Shown here: in pieces, positions 49,653 through 58,668 of the stretch
Layout: each line of letters opens with the position of its first letter
How positions within the stretch are numbered: the stretch's first letter is position 1
Assembly: GCA_964462675.1 (NCBI GenBank)
Contig: CAYWYS010000001.1
Location: forward strand, 124,001-188,000
Reading direction: 5' to 3'
Origin: XN24 sp964462675
GTDB lineage: Bacteria > Pseudomonadota > Gammaproteobacteria > Steroidobacterales > XN24
Length of the DNA stretch: 64,000 bases
Notes under the pieces: generated by a model
The model's database searches: none
Told to the model about the DNA's origin: nothing
The model's input: the letters and a program-made list of their open reading frames with translations, nothing else
Position numbers and translations under genes: made by a program

Positions 49653-52600
49653 ATGCGTCCAGCCCTGATCATTGCCTTGTTAGTTGCCGTCGTCGCGCCG
49701 TTGGCCGACGCCGCCGAAACGCGCCTGCTGCGCTTCCCCGACATCCACGGCGAGCAGCTCGTCTTCGTTCATGCGGGCGACATCTACACGGCGTCGGCCG
49801 AGGGGGGTGTCGCGCAGCGGCTCACCTCGCATGAAGGCCTCGAGCTGTACCCGAAGTTCTCCCCGGACGGCCGCTGGATCGCGTTTTCCGCGGAGTATTC
49901 CGGCACGCGCCAGGTGTGGGTCATGCCGGCTGCGGGCGGCACGCCGCGGCAACTGACCTTCTACAACGATGTCGGGCCGATGCCGCCGCGCGGCGGCACG
50001 GACTATCGCGTGCTGGACTGGACGCCGGACGGTGAATACGTCCTCGTGCGGGCGAATCGCACCCCCTACGGCGAGCGCGACGGCCTGCCGCTGCTGGTGC
50101 CGTTTGCCGGCGGCATGGAGAAGCCGCTCGGCCCGCCGGAAACCGGCGGCGGCATGCTGTCGGCCGATGGCAAGCTGTACGTCTACACGCCGATCGACCG
50201 CGAGTTCCGCACCTGGAAGCGGCACCGCGGCGGACGCGCGCAGAACGTCTGGACCTACGACCTGGCCAACGCCACTTCGCGGCAGCTGACCGATTTTGCC
50301 GGCACCGACCAGCAGCCGCTGTGGGTCGACGGGCGCATCTACTTCGCCTCGGACCGCGACTTCACGCTGAACCTGTTCGTCATGGACCTGGACGGCAACA
50401 ACGTCCAGAAAGTCACCAGCTTCGACGACTTCGACGTCTTGTGGCCGAGCTCCGATCGTAAGCGGATCGTGTTCGAGCAGGGCGGCTATATCTGGCTGCA
50501 TGACCCGACGGTCTCAACGACCCGGCGAATCCCGATCGAGGTTGTCGGCGATCGGCCGCATGCCTTGCCCTCGTTCAGAAACGTGACCGAGCAGATCGAG
50601 AGCTTCGACATCGCGCCGCAGGGCGAACGCGCCGTGTTCGGCGCGCGCGGCGAGATCTTCACGGCGCCGGCGCAGCACGGCGAGATTCGCAACATCTCGC
50701 GCACGCCCGAGGCGCGTGAGATCAGCGTCGCCTGGTCGCCCGACGGCAAGTGGATTTCCTATCTCTCCGACGCCACCGGCGAGTACGAGATCTACGTGCG
50801 CGCGCAGGACGGCAGCGGCGAGCCGCGTCGTATCACCACTGACGGCGACAGCTGGCGCTTTCCGCCGGCCTGGTCGCCCGACTCCAAGCAGTTGGCCTAT
50901 GCCGACAGCGCGAATCGGCTCAGCATCGTCGAGATCGAATCCGGCCGGATTCGGCGGGTCGATACGACGCGCCACACCAACAACGCATTCCGCGACCTGA
51001 CGCAGTACGCCTGGTCGCCCGACAGCGAGTGGCTGGCCTACACGAAGGTCAACGAGAGCTACAACAGCTCGATCTGGATGTACTCGCTGCGCGAGGGCCG
51101 TGCGCGCCAGCTGACGCCCGACGCCACCAACGAGCAGAGTCCCGTCTTCGACCCGCAGGGCCGCTATCTCTATTTCACGTCGACGCGTGACTGGAACCTC
51201 GCGTTCTCCGCCTATGAGTTCAACTACCTCTATAACAACGCCACGCGCCTGTTCGCTGCGACGCTTGCTGCCGACGGACCGGCGCTGAACCGGCCGCGCA
51301 GCGACGAGGCCGGCGCTGCGGCCGCGCCGAATGCCGACAAGAAGGACGAAGACAAGAAGGACGCTGCCATTGCGCGGCTGCGTTTCGATGTCGAGGGCTT
51401 CAATGATCGCGTGACCGTGCTGGGCGTCCCGGCCGGCAACTATGTGGGCCTGTCCGCCACGAAGGCGGGCCTGTTCTTCGTCTCGGCGGGTGCCAATGGC
51501 GGCGAGTTGCGCTACTACGACCTCGACAAGGCCGCGGCCGAGACCGTGCTGGCCGACGTCACCGGCTACAGCCTGGCGGCGGGCGGCAAGAAGCTGCTGT
51601 GGCGCCAGGGCGACAAGTTCGGCATCGCCGACGCCAAGCCCGGCGTCGACGCGGGCAAGACCGCGCTGAAGCTCGAGCGTCTCGAGATGCAGGTGGATCC
51701 GCGCGTCGAGTGGCGCCAGATGTACGTGGACGGCTGGCGGATCCTGCGCGACTGGTTCTGGGATCCCGGCCACCACGGGCAGGACTGGGCCGCAATCCGT
51801 GATCGCTACGCGCCGCTGGTCGAGCACGTCGCGCATCGGACAGACCTCGATTACATCTTTGGCGAGCTGGCCGGCGAGCTGAATGCCGGCCATATCTATG
51901 TCAACAGCAGCAAGGACATGCCGACGGTGAAGCGCCGCCCCGGCGGCATGCTGGGCGCACGCATCGAGTTGGACGAGTCCGGCTATTTCAGGATCGCGCA
52001 CATCTATCCCGGCGAGAACTGGCACGATTACTATCGCTCGCCGCTGACCGAGGCCGGCGTCACCGCCCGGGTCGGCGACCTGGTGCTCGCGGTCGACGGT
52101 GTCAGCACGCGCGGCGTCGACAACTTCTACCGCCTGCTCGAGAACAAGGGCGATCGCGTCGTGCAGCTGACGCTGAACGATCGCCCGGCCGAGCGCGGCG
52201 CGCGGGTCGAGCAGGTCAAGACGGTGAGCAGCGAGGTCAATCTGCGCTACCTCGACTGGGTGACCAACAACCGCCAGCGCGTGCACGAGCTGTCCGGCGG
52301 CCGCGTCGGCTACATCCATGTGCCCAACACGGCCATCGAGGGCAACCGCGAGCTGTTCAAGGGCATGCTGGCCGAGGCGCGCCGCGATGCGCTGATCATC
52401 GACGACCGCTACAACGGCGGCGGCTTCATTCCCGACCGGATGATCGAGCTGCTCGCCCGCACGCCGCTGAACTACTGGGTCTGGCGCGGCTTCGAGCCGC
52501 AGCCACGCCCGCTGCTGCACCATGACGGTCCCAAGGCGATGCTGATCAACGGGCTGGCCAGCTCGGGCGGCGATGCGCTGCCTTACTATTTCCGCAAGCT

Positions 52601-52904
52601 CGGCCTCGGGCCGCTGATCGGCACCCGCACCTGGGGCGGCCTGATCGGCATCAGCGGCAACCCGAACCTGGCCGACGGCGGCAGCTTGATACCGGCGACA
52701 TTCCGGTTCCTCGATACCGACGGCAACTGGGCCGTGGAGAACGAGGGCGTCGCGCCGGACATCGAGGTCATCGATCGCCCGGAGGCCATCGCTGCCGGCC
52801 GCGACCCGAGCCTCGAGAAGGCCGTCGAACTCATGCTGGAGGAGCTCAGGAAGAATCCGCCGCGCGCCGTCACGATCCCGCCGGCGCCGACGGACTTCCG
52901 CTAG
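49653..52904 (+). CDS. Tricorn-like S41 protease with beta-propeller
   Basis: The 1083-residue protein has a signal peptide ('IIALLVAVVAPLADA'), then TolB-like propeller repeats over about residues 30-620 ('YPKFSPDGRWIAFSAEYSGT', 'SVAWSPDGKWISYLSD'). A Lys-Asp linker, the tricorn core with PDZ ('GDLVLAVDGVSTRGVDN') and the S41 catalytic region follow. The active Ser is in 'NGLASSGGDALP', the His in 'NAGHIYVNS', and a Glu is in 'ENEGVAPDIEV'. Tricorn trims peptides made by larger proteases. Because of the signal peptide it should act in the periplasm. It sits where Pseudomonas has fkpB, between lspA and ispH. Confidence 0.93.
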   Translation: MRPALIIALLVAVVAPLADAAETRLLRFPDIHGEQLVFVHAGDIYTASAEGGVAQRLTSHEGLELYPKFSPDGRWIAFSAEYSGTRQVWVMPAAGGTPRQLTFYNDVGPMPPRGGTDYRVLDWTPDGEYVLVRANRTPYGERDGLPLLVPFAGGMEKPLGPPETGGGMLSADGKLYVYTPIDREFRTWKRHRGGRAQNVWTYDLANATSRQLTDFAGTDQQPLWVDGRIYFASDRDFTLNLFVMDLDGNNVQKVTSFDDFDVLWPSSDRKRIVFEQGGYIWLHDPTVSTTRRIPIEVVGDRPHALPSFRNVTEQIESFDIAPQGERAVFGARGEIFTAPAQHGEIRNISRTPEAREISVAWSPDGKWISYLSDATGEYEIYVRAQDGSGEPRRITTDGDSWRFPPAWSPDSKQLAYADSANRLSIVEIESGRIRRVDTTRHTNNAFRDLTQYAWSPDSEWLAYTKVNESYNSSIWMYSLREGRARQLTPDATNEQSPVFDPQGRYLYFTSTRDWNLAFSAYEFNYLYNNATRLFAATLAADGPALNRPRSDEAGAAAAPNADKKDEDKKDAAIARLRFDVEGFNDRVTVLGVPAGNYVGLSATKAGLFFVSAGANGGELRYYDLDKAAAETVLADVTGYSLAAGGKKLLWRQGDKFGIADAKPGVDAGKTALKLERLEMQVDPRVEWRQMYVDGWRILRDWFWDPGHHGQDWAAIRDRYAPLVEHVAHRTDLDYIFGELAGELNAGHIYVNSSKDMPTVKRRPGGMLGARIELDESGYFRIAHIYPGENWHDYYRSPLTEAGVTARVGDLVLAVDGVSTRGVDNFYRLLENKGDRVVQLTLNDRPAERGARVEQVKTVSSEVNLRYLDWVTNNRQRVHELSGGRVGYIHVPNTAIEGNRELFKGMLAEARRDALIIDDRYNGGGFIPDRMIELLARTPLNYWVWRGFEPQPRPLLHHDGPKAMLINGLASSGGDALPYYFRKLGLGPLIGTRTWGGLIGISGNPNLADGGSLIPATFRFLDTDGNWAVENEGVAPDIEVIDRPEAIAAGRDPSLEKAVELMLEELRKNPPRAVTIPPAPTDFR

Positions 52905-52914
52905 AATCGGGGCC

Positions 52915-53853
52915 ATGAAAATCCTGCTTGCCAATCCCCGTGGTTTTTGCGCCGGCGTGGATCGTGCCATCGACATCGTCGAGCGCGCGTTGAAGCTGTT
53001 CGGCGCGCCGATCTATGTGCGCCACGAAGTGGTCCACAACCGCCATGTGGTCGACCGCCTGCGCAAGCTCGGCGCTGTGTTCGTCGAGGAACTCGACGAA
53101 GTGCCGGACGGCGCCACGGTCATTTTCAGCGCGCACGGCGTCTCCAAGGCCGTCCAGGCGGAAGCCGAGCGGCGCGGTCTCGGCGTGTTCGACGCCACCT
53201 GCCCGCTGGTCACGAAGGTGCACATGGAAGTCGCGCGCTACGGCCGCGAGGGCCGCGAGGTGATCCTGATCGGCCATGCGGGGCATCCCGAGGTCGAGGG
53301 CACGATGGGCCAGTACGATCGCAGCCACGGCGGCGAGATCTTCCTCGTGGAGAATCCGGAGGACGTGGCAAAGCTCGTTGTGCGGGAACCCGAGCGGCTT
53401 GCATTCGTGACCCAGACGACGCTGTCGGTCGACGATACCGCGCGCATCATCGATGCCCTGAAACTTCGCTTTCCGTCGCTGACCAGCCCGCGCAAGGAAG
53501 ACATCTGCTACGCGACGCAGAATCGCCAGGACGCCGTCAAGGGCCTGGTCGAGCACTGCGACGCCATCATCGTGGTCGGCTCGCAGACCAGCTCGAACTC
53601 GAGCCGCCTGAAGGAGATCGCGCTGAAGGCCGGCATCCCCGGCTACATGGTCGATGGCGCCGATGACCTGCGCCGCGAGTGGTTCGACGGCTGCGCGACC
53701 GTCGGCGTCACGGCCGGCGCCTCGGCGCCGGAGGTGCTCGTGCGGCAGGTCGTGGAGCGCCTCAAGGAGTGGGGCGGCGAGGTGCCGGAGGAGATCAGCG
53801 GGCGCGAGGAGCACGTCGTGTTCACGCTGCCGAAGGTGCTGCGCTCCGCCTGA
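52915..53853 (+). CDS. ispH: 4-hydroxy-3-methylbut-2-enyl diphosphate reductase
   Basis: The 312-residue Fe-S enzyme makes IPP and DMAPP in the MEP pathway. The three cluster cysteines are in 'NPRGFCAGVD', 'DATCPLVTKVH' and 'DICYATQNRQ', and 'GSQTSSNSSRL' is the substrate loop. IPP feeds the IspB enzyme encoded at 15905. It is conserved next to lspA in Proteobacteria. Confidence 0.97.
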   Translation: MKILLANPRGFCAGVDRAIDIVERALKLFGAPIYVRHEVVHNRHVVDRLRKLGAVFVEELDEVPDGATVIFSAHGVSKAVQAEAERRGLGVFDATCPLVTKVHMEVARYGREGREVILIGHAGHPEVEGTMGQYDRSHGGEIFLVENPEDVAKLVVREPERLAFVTQTTLSVDDTARIIDALKLRFPSLTSPRKEDICYATQNRQDAVKGLVEHCDAIIVVGSQTSSNSSRLKEIALKAGIPGYMVDGADDLRREWFDGCATVGVTAGASAPEVLVRQVVERLKEWGGEVPEEISGREEHVVFTLPKVLRSA

Positions 53854-53864
53854 GGCCGGCGCGA

Positions 53865-54275
53865 TCAGCGCCAGCATCGCTCGGGCGCCGCGGGCACCGA
53901 GCCGCGTCGCCCCGTTTCGTCGATCGTCAACAGCCGGCACTCGTCGTCGCCGCGCTGGGGCGAGCCCGGCGAGGGTCGCGCGCTCGCCAGGAAGCTGGAT
54001 TCGTCGGCGCGCTCGATACGCAGCTCATACCAGCCGCGCTCGCTGGCGCCGAGCCCCAGCCCGACCGGCGGCGCCGGCGCAGCGAGGCTCGCATAGCGGC
54101 CATGCACGAGCCGGTAGCGTTCCTGTGCCATGGCCAGCGCATACAGCGCAGCGGTGGCATCGGTGCGGTTGCTGCGCAGCACGACGCCGCGCCACGAAGG
54201 CAGCGCAATCGCGGCCAGCACGGCCGCGATGACGATGCAGATCAGCAGCTCGATCAACGTGAACCCGCGTCTCAA
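53865..54275 (-). CDS. pilE: Type IV minor pilin PilE-like
   Basis: The 136-residue product has the class III prepilin start 'RRGFTLIELLICIVIAAVLAAIALP' in part, with the peptidase cleavage after Gly and Glu at +5. The C-terminal region has a Cys pair ('DDECRLL', 'PERCW') typical of the D-region. The TTG at 54275 is preferred: it overlaps the pilX stop (TTGA) and follows GGAG; a GTG at 54299 would add 8 residues. It is the last gene of the cluster. Confidence 0.8.
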   Translation of the reverse strand: MRRGFTLIELLICIVIAAVLAAIALPSWRGVVLRSNRTDATAALYALAMAQERYRLVHGRYASLAAPAPPVGLGLGASERGWYELRIERADESSFLASARPSPGSPQRGDDECRLLTIDETGRRGSVPAAPERCWR

Positions 54276-54709
54276 GGCTCCGGCTCCACCTGGCGCCACC
54301 AGCTGCGCTGCGGCTCACCTGGCAATGCGCCCTGCACGCGAAAGCCCTGGGCGAGCGTGACGCGCGCGGGACCGTCGCGCCCGGTGCTCTCGATTTCGAA
54401 ATGCCAATCCACCGGGCCGCCGAGCGGGTCGACGCGCGCGGCTGCGAGCCGGACCTCGACACGCCATGCGCCGCCATCGGTGAGCTCGCCCGAGGCCGTC
54501 CACGGCGCGCCCGCCGACCAGGCGCGGGCGCGCAGTGCCGCGGCGAGCCCGGCTTCCGCGGCCTCGAACGCGCGCAGCCGCGCGGCGCTGCGCTCCGCCA
54601 TTGCGAGTTCCAGCGTGCCGGACGTAGCGACGGCCGCGGACAGCGCCATGCCCGCCGCGGTCAGCACCAGCACCACAACCAGCACAGCGCCGCCGGCTCG
54701 CCGCCTCAT
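54272..54709 (-). CDS. pilX: PilX-like minor pilin
   Basis: The 145-residue protein starts 'MRRRAGGAVLVVVLVLTAAG', a PilX-type hydrophobic N-terminus without the Glu+5 seen in major pilins. A later 'FEAAEAGLAAALRARAWSA' segment is characteristic of PilX. It is placed between pilW and pilE, as in Pseudomonas. It probably caps or primes the pilus. Confidence 0.78.
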   Translation of the reverse strand: MRRRAGGAVLVVVLVLTAAGMALSAAVATSGTLELAMAERSAARLRAFEAAEAGLAAALRARAWSAGAPWTASGELTDGGAWRVEVRLAAARVDPLGGPVDWHFEIESTGRDGPARVTLAQGFRVQGALPGEPQRSWWRQVEPEP

Positions 54710-55548
54710 GTCGCGGGCCCGTTGCGCAGCGCGATGGTGCGCGTCGCGGACATGCGCGCCGTGTCGTCGGCCCGCAGCGTGATCCGGATGGCGACGACTT
54801 CGCCGCCGGCGCTGCCTGGCGGCACGAAGCGGTTCGCCTGGCCGTGCCCGGGCGTGCCCGGCGGATCCGTGTCGATGCCGAACTCGATGTCGAGCTCGAC
54901 AATGCCCGGCACGATTTCCTCGTCGACGATGCGGGGCCCGCGCTGCAGCGTCTTGCGTCGCAGCGAAGGACGCTGCGCGTCGCCGGTCGAGCGGGGACTG
55001 ACGTAGTAGGCCCGGGCGACGAGATCGCGCACCTCGGCGCCCGGGTCGGCCGGCTCGCCGGCCACCGTCAGCCGGCCGCTCCACGGGTCCGACTGCACCT
55101 GCAATAGCCCGGCTTCAGGGCTTGCCAGTCGCGTGTCCGTGCGTCGCAGCACGAGTGCGGCACCGACGGGCGGCAGGCCGCCGAACGGGCTGCAGCCGGG
55201 CGGCCAGCCGGCCGGCCAGGCCTCGATGGCGCGATCGAGGTCGATCGTCCAGCCGGGCGCGCAGTCCCCGGCGACCGTCACGGCCAGCGGCGCCGCGTCG
55301 CCCCGGCGGCCGGCAATCAGCGCGGCCTGCGGGACGAGGCCCCAGAAACCCGCGTGCATGACGTCGTACTCGAGCACCGCAAACGCGATCCTGAGCGTGT
55401 CCTGCGCATCGGCGGCGCGCGTCGTGTCCATCGACATCAGCAGGACCCGCGCATGGAGCGTGGCGACGGCCAGCACGAGGCCGAGGCCGAGGCTCATCGA
55501 CACCAGCACCTCGGCCAGGCTAAGGCCGGTGCAGCGGCGCTGTCTCAT
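54706..55548 (-). CDS. pilW: PilW-like minor pilin
   Basis: The 280-residue protein has a prepilin N-terminus 'CTGLSLAEVLVSMSLGLGLV' with Glu+5. The larger globular part contains 'AFAVLEYDVMHAGFWG' and 'VEIVPGIVELDIEFGID'-like segments typical of PilW. It overlaps its neighbours by 4 bases on both sides. Confidence 0.85.
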   Translation of the reverse strand: MRQRRCTGLSLAEVLVSMSLGLGLVLAVATLHARVLLMSMDTTRAADAQDTLRIAFAVLEYDVMHAGFWGLVPQAALIAGRRGDAAPLAVTVAGDCAPGWTIDLDRAIEAWPAGWPPGCSPFGGLPPVGAALVLRRTDTRLASPEAGLLQVQSDPWSGRLTVAGEPADPGAEVRDLVARAYYVSPRSTGDAQRPSLRRKTLQRGPRIVDEEIVPGIVELDIEFGIDTDPPGTPGHGQANRFVPPGSAGGEVVAIRITLRADDTARMSATRTIALRNGPAT

Positions 55549-55946
55549 CGGCCGATCCCTACGTGCAGCTCGCGCTGCGGCTGCCCGGCTTCGGCCCAGC
55601 CGAGCGTCACGACCAGTTCGCCGACGCCGGCAACTTCGAGCGTGCCTGTGCCGGCGGGCAGCGCGACCGCCACCGACGCGCGCCAGGCCGCGAGCTCGAG
55701 CGCGGCGAGCTGTTCCGGCGTGCAGGCCGTGCCGCAGGCGTGCGCGGCCGGCAGGCCGGTCCAGTCGACGCCGGACAGCGCGCGCATGCGCCCCGCGAGG
55801 TCCGCGGCCAGGCCGGCCGCGATCTCGGCGCGCCGGGCCTCGGCCGTGGCGGCGAAGCCGCCGAAGGCGAGTGCGAGCACAGCCGTCACGGCGAGTGCGA
55901 GCAGCAGCAGCGCGACGAGCACCTCGGTCATGACGAAGCCGCGCAT
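55545..55946 (-). CDS. pilV: PilV-like minor pilin
   Basis: The 133-residue protein starts 'MRGFVMTEVLVALLLLALAV', a prepilin leader cleaved after Gly with Glu+5. 'EARRAEIAAGLAADLAGRMR' is typical of PilV. It follows fimT by 2 bases and overlaps pilW by 4. Confidence 0.85.
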   Translation of the reverse strand: MRGFVMTEVLVALLLLALAVTAVLALAFGGFAATAEARRAEIAAGLAADLAGRMRALSGVDWTGLPAAHACGTACTPEQLAALELAAWRASVAVALPAGTGTLEVAGVGELVVTLGWAEAGQPQRELHVGIGR

Positions 55947-55948
55947 CC

Positions 55949-56455
55949 TCAGCTCCCCGGGCAGTCGAGCGCGCCCGCGCCGCGCTCCAGCCGCGGCCGA
56001 CCGGTCGGGGCGATGACCACGGCGCGCGCTGCCGTGGCGCCGCGATCATCGCACCAGGCCAGCGTGCCGTTGGTGCTGCGGCGCTCGTGCGGCTCGAAGC
56101 TGAAAGCGCTGCGGTTGGCCAGCAGGCGCGCCCGCGGGTCGGTCAGGCCGGGGCCGCGCCGCAAGGCCGCCGTCGGCGCGTCGGCCGCGGCGACCAGCCA
56201 GCCGCTGGTCCATGCGCCGGGGTCCGGCGTACAGCCGGCGCCGTCCGTCGAGGCGCACAGGATGACCGGGCGGCCGCGCTGCAGCGCCTCGGTCCGCGCG
56301 AACCAGGCGGCGCGCAGCAGCGATTCCATCGCCGCGGCGCGTCGCGCGTTCAGCATGACGCGATCCAGCGCGGGCACCGCAATGCTCGCCAGCACGGCGA
56401 CGATCGCGATCGCCGTCAGCAGTTCCAGCAGTGTCAGTCCGGCGTGCCTGTCCAT
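55949..56455 (-). CDS. fimT: FimT/GspH-type pseudopilin
   Basis: The 168-residue protein has the prepilin start 'RHAGLTLLELLTAIAIVAVL' with Glu+5, and a GspH/FimT-type globular domain with 'WFARTEALQRGRPVILCAS' and 'GWLVAA'. FimT homologues bind DNA during uptake in some species. It is the first gene of the minor pilin operon, divergent from thiO. Confidence 0.87.
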   Translation of the reverse strand: MDRHAGLTLLELLTAIAIVAVLASIAVPALDRVMLNARRAAAMESLLRAAWFARTEALQRGRPVILCASTDGAGCTPDPGAWTSGWLVAAADAPTAALRRGPGLTDPRARLLANRSAFSFEPHERRSTNGTLAWCDDRGATAARAVVIAPTGRPRLERGAGALDCPGS

Positions 56456-56572
56456 GGCGTCCTCCCGGGATACAGCCTGCCGACTTGGGCGCCGTGGCGG
56501 GAGTCACGGAAACTGCGGGTTTCGCGCAGTTATGCTTCGCGTTAAGGTCTGGGCCCACAGGGGAGGTGGCTC

Positions 56573-57706
56573 GTGGCGGATAGCAGGGACATCATCGTCA
56601 TCGGCGGCGGCGCGCTCGGCATGGTCAGCGCCCGCCGGCTGGCCGAGGCGGGACGCAGCGTCGTGCTCATCGAGCGCGATCGCGTCGGCCGCGGCACATC
56701 GCGCGCCGGCGGCGGGATCATGTCGCCGCTGGCGCCGTGGGCCGTGGCCGAACCGGTGGCCCGCCTGGCGGCGTGTTCCTTGCCGATGCTGCCCGGGCTT
56801 GCGGCGGCGCTGGCGGCCGATACCGGTATCAACCCGGAATACCGCACCACCGGCCTGATCCACCTCGACTGCGACGAGCTCGACGCCGCGCTGGCCTATG
56901 CGCGGCTAAGCGGCATGCGCGCGGAGGTGCTCGACGAGGCCGCGCTGGCCCGCGTGGCACCGGCTGCGGTCCGGACCCCGGGCCCATCACTGCTGTTTCC
57001 TGACCTGGCGCAGATCCGCAACCCGCGCTTTCTCGATGCGCTGGCCGCCGACCTCGCGCGGCGGGGCGTCGTGGTGCTCGAGGATGCCGGCGATGTCACG
57101 CTGGCGCGGACCGGCGAGCTGGTGCGGGTCGATGCCGGCAAGCACGGGCGGCTGCACGCCGCCGACATCGTCGTCGCAGCGGGGGCATGGAGTGCGGCGC
57201 TCTTGTCGACGCTCGGTGTGCAGCTGCCGGTCACGCCGGTCAAGGGGCAGATTCTCTGGTACATGCTGCCGCGGCCGGTGCTGCAGCACATGCTGATCCA
57301 GCGGGGCCGCTACGTCATCCCGCGGCAGGAAGGGGTCGTGCTGGTCGGCAGCACCCTCGAGGAGGTCGGCTTCGATACCGCAACGACGGCGGAGGCCGCC
57401 GACGAGCTGCGCGCCGCCGCGGCCGCGATGGTGCCCCTGCTCGGGTCACTGCCGGTGCAGGGGCAGTGGGCGGGCTTGCGGCCCGGGTCGCCGGACGGCA
57501 TTCCGCTGATCGGTCCGGTGCCGGGCGTGGCCGGACTGTGGGTCAATACCGGCCATTTCCGCAACGGCGTCAACCTCGCGCCGGCCTCGGCGGAGCTGCT
57601 GGCGGCGCTGATGAACGGGGATCCCCCGCCGGTGGACCCGGCGCCCTATGACCCGGGCGTGAGGATGGCGCAGAGCGCCGGCGGCGCATATAATGCAAGC
57701 CTATGA
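56573..57706 (+). CDS. thiO: FAD-dependent oxidase, ThiO/glycine-oxidase type
   Basis: The 377-residue protein has the FAD-binding 'IIVIGGGALGMVSARRLAE' at the N-terminus and the DAO-family C-terminal 'GLRPGSPDGIPLIGPVPGVA' and 'NTGHFRNGVNLAP'. Such enzymes oxidise glycine or D-amino acids; ThiO supplies iminoacetate for thiamine. No thiamine genes are near, so the substrate is uncertain. The GTG start has GGGGAGG upstream. Confidence 0.8.
   Translation: MADSRDIIVIGGGALGMVSARRLAEAGRSVVLIERDRVGRGTSRAGGGIMSPLAPWAVAEPVARLAACSLPMLPGLAAALAADTGINPEYRTTGLIHLDCDELDAALAYARLSGMRAEVLDEAALARVAPAAVRTPGPSLLFPDLAQIRNPRFLDALAADLARRGVVVLEDAGDVTLARTGELVRVDAGKHGRLHAADIVVAAGAWSAALLSTLGVQLPVTPVKGQILWYMLPRPVLQHMLIQRGRYVIPRQEGVVLVGSTLEEVGFDTATTAEAADELRAAAAAMVPLLGSLPVQGQWAGLRPGSPDGIPLIGPVPGVAGLWVNTGHFRNGVNLAPASAELLAALMNGDPPPVDPAPYDPGVRMAQSAGGAYNASL
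57689..57694 (+). promoter_or_regulatory. Perfect -10 box upstream of the Fur-family gene
   Basis: TATAAT lies inside the last codons of the thiO-like gene, about 25 bases before the regulator start. No good -35 is seen at 17 bases, so an activator or overlap with autoregulation is possible. Confidence 0.45.
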
Positions 57707-57716
57707 TTTGGCTCAG

Positions 57717-58130
57717 ATGGTTATGACAAACCACGAAAACATTGCCCAGCGGCTGGCCAGCCACGGCGCGAAGCCGACCACCCAGCGGCTGCAGCTCGCC
57801 GAGCTGATCATCGCACGCCCCCAGCACGTCTCGGCCGAGCAGGTGCTGCAGGCGGCGCGGGCGCGCGGCATTCGCGTCTCCAAGGCGACCGTCTACAACA
57901 CGCTGAACCTGTTCGTGGCCTGCGGCTTGCTCCGGGAGCTCGTCGTCGATCGTGATCGCGTCTATTACGACTCGACGGTGCACGCGCACCACCACTTCTA
58001 CAACATGGACACCGGCGAGATGATCGACATTCCGCCGGAGGCCGTGTCTTTCGCCGGCGTGCCCGCCGCGCCCGCGGGCACCGAGCAGGACGGCGTCGAG
58101 GTCATCATCCGGGTGCGCAACCGCGCCTGA
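57717..58130 (+). CDS. Fur-family regulator lacking the C-terminal CxxC
   Basis: The 137-residue protein has the winged helix ('RLQLAELIIARPQHVSAEQV', 'VSKATVYNTLNLFVACG') and the metal-binding His motif 'VHAHHHFYNMDTGEMIDIP', which resembles Irr more than Fur. The usual CxxC zinc motifs are absent; the only Cys is in 'FVACGLL'. It may bind haem or iron as Irr does. Start choice among 57717 and 57723 is uncertain. Confidence 0.85.
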   Translation: MVMTNHENIAQRLASHGAKPTTQRLQLAELIIARPQHVSAEQVLQAARARGIRVSKATVYNTLNLFVACGLLRELVVDRDRVYYDSTVHAHHHFYNMDTGEMIDIPPEAVSFAGVPAAPAGTEQDGVEVIIRVRNRA

Positions 58131-58145
58131 ACGACCCGGGCGGCG

Positions 58146-58174
58146 TTGCCGGAACCGCGACCATCTCCTATACT
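58146..58174 (+). promoter_or_regulatory. Promoter of tRNA-Thr
   Basis: TTGCCG (58146-58151) and TATACT (58169-58174) are 17 bases apart, with a GC-rich discriminator (GCGCGGCC) typical of stringently controlled stable RNA genes. Confidence 0.7.
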
Positions 58175-58200
58175 GCGCGGCCTTTCCGAGGCTCCTTCGT

Positions 58201-58276
58201 GCCGGGGTAGCTCAGTCGGCAGAGCAGCTGATTCGTAATCAGCAGGTCGGTGGTTCGAATCCACTCTCCGGCACCA
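58201..58276 (+). tRNA. tRNA-Thr (anticodon CGT)
   Basis: The 76-nt gene folds with acceptor GCCGGGG/CTCCGGC, D-loop 'AGCTCAGTCGG', anticodon stem GCTGA/TCAGC around TTCGTAA, T-loop 'GTTCGAATC', and an encoded CCA. Anticodon CGT reads ACG. Confidence 0.95.
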
Positions 58277-58314
58277 TCCATTCCATCGGGCCAGCGCACC
58301 GGCCAGTCTTCCGC

Positions 58315-58668
58315 TCAGCCTGTCTGCCGTGGCGCGAGTGACGCATCCTGTGCAACGCAGGCTGCACGCGCCTCCTCGGTGAATTCGTGTATGGCCCGCG
58401 CCCGAGCGTCTTCCGAGACGCGACGCGGTCGCTGGTAGGCCTCGTAGACGAGGCGCTGCCCGAATCGGGACAACTGCGGATCGCGGTGGTTGGCCGCGAT
58501 TCTCCAGGTGGACTCGAGATCGTCGGTGTCCTGGCGATGCCGCATGATCCGTTCGGCCAGTTGCGCACGCTGTGCGCAATCCGCGGCGCTGCCAGCCGTG
58601 CCGGCGCTCGCCGCGCCGGCGAGCGCGAGCGCAAGCGTCGCCGCGCAGATCGGTGTGGCGCGCGTCAA
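58315..58668 (-). CDS. Small periplasmic protein of unknown function
   Basis: The 117-residue product has a signal peptide ('ATLALALAGAASA') and a charged helical mature part with two cysteines ('AADCAQRAQLAERIMRHR' and 'ARAACVAQD'), possibly a disulfide. I recognise no family. The TTG at 58668 overlaps the stop of the small Lys-rich gene, suggesting coupling. Confidence 0.5.
   Translation of the reverse strand: MTRATPICAATLALALAGAASAGTAGSAADCAQRAQLAERIMRHRQDTDDLESTWRIAANHRDPQLSRFGQRLVYEAYQRPRRVSEDARARAIHEFTEEARAACVAQDASLAPRQTG

Noticed and set aside
50514..52976. 820-codon frame antisense to the tricorn-like gene
   Set aside because: No motif and opposite to a gene with clear catalytic residues.
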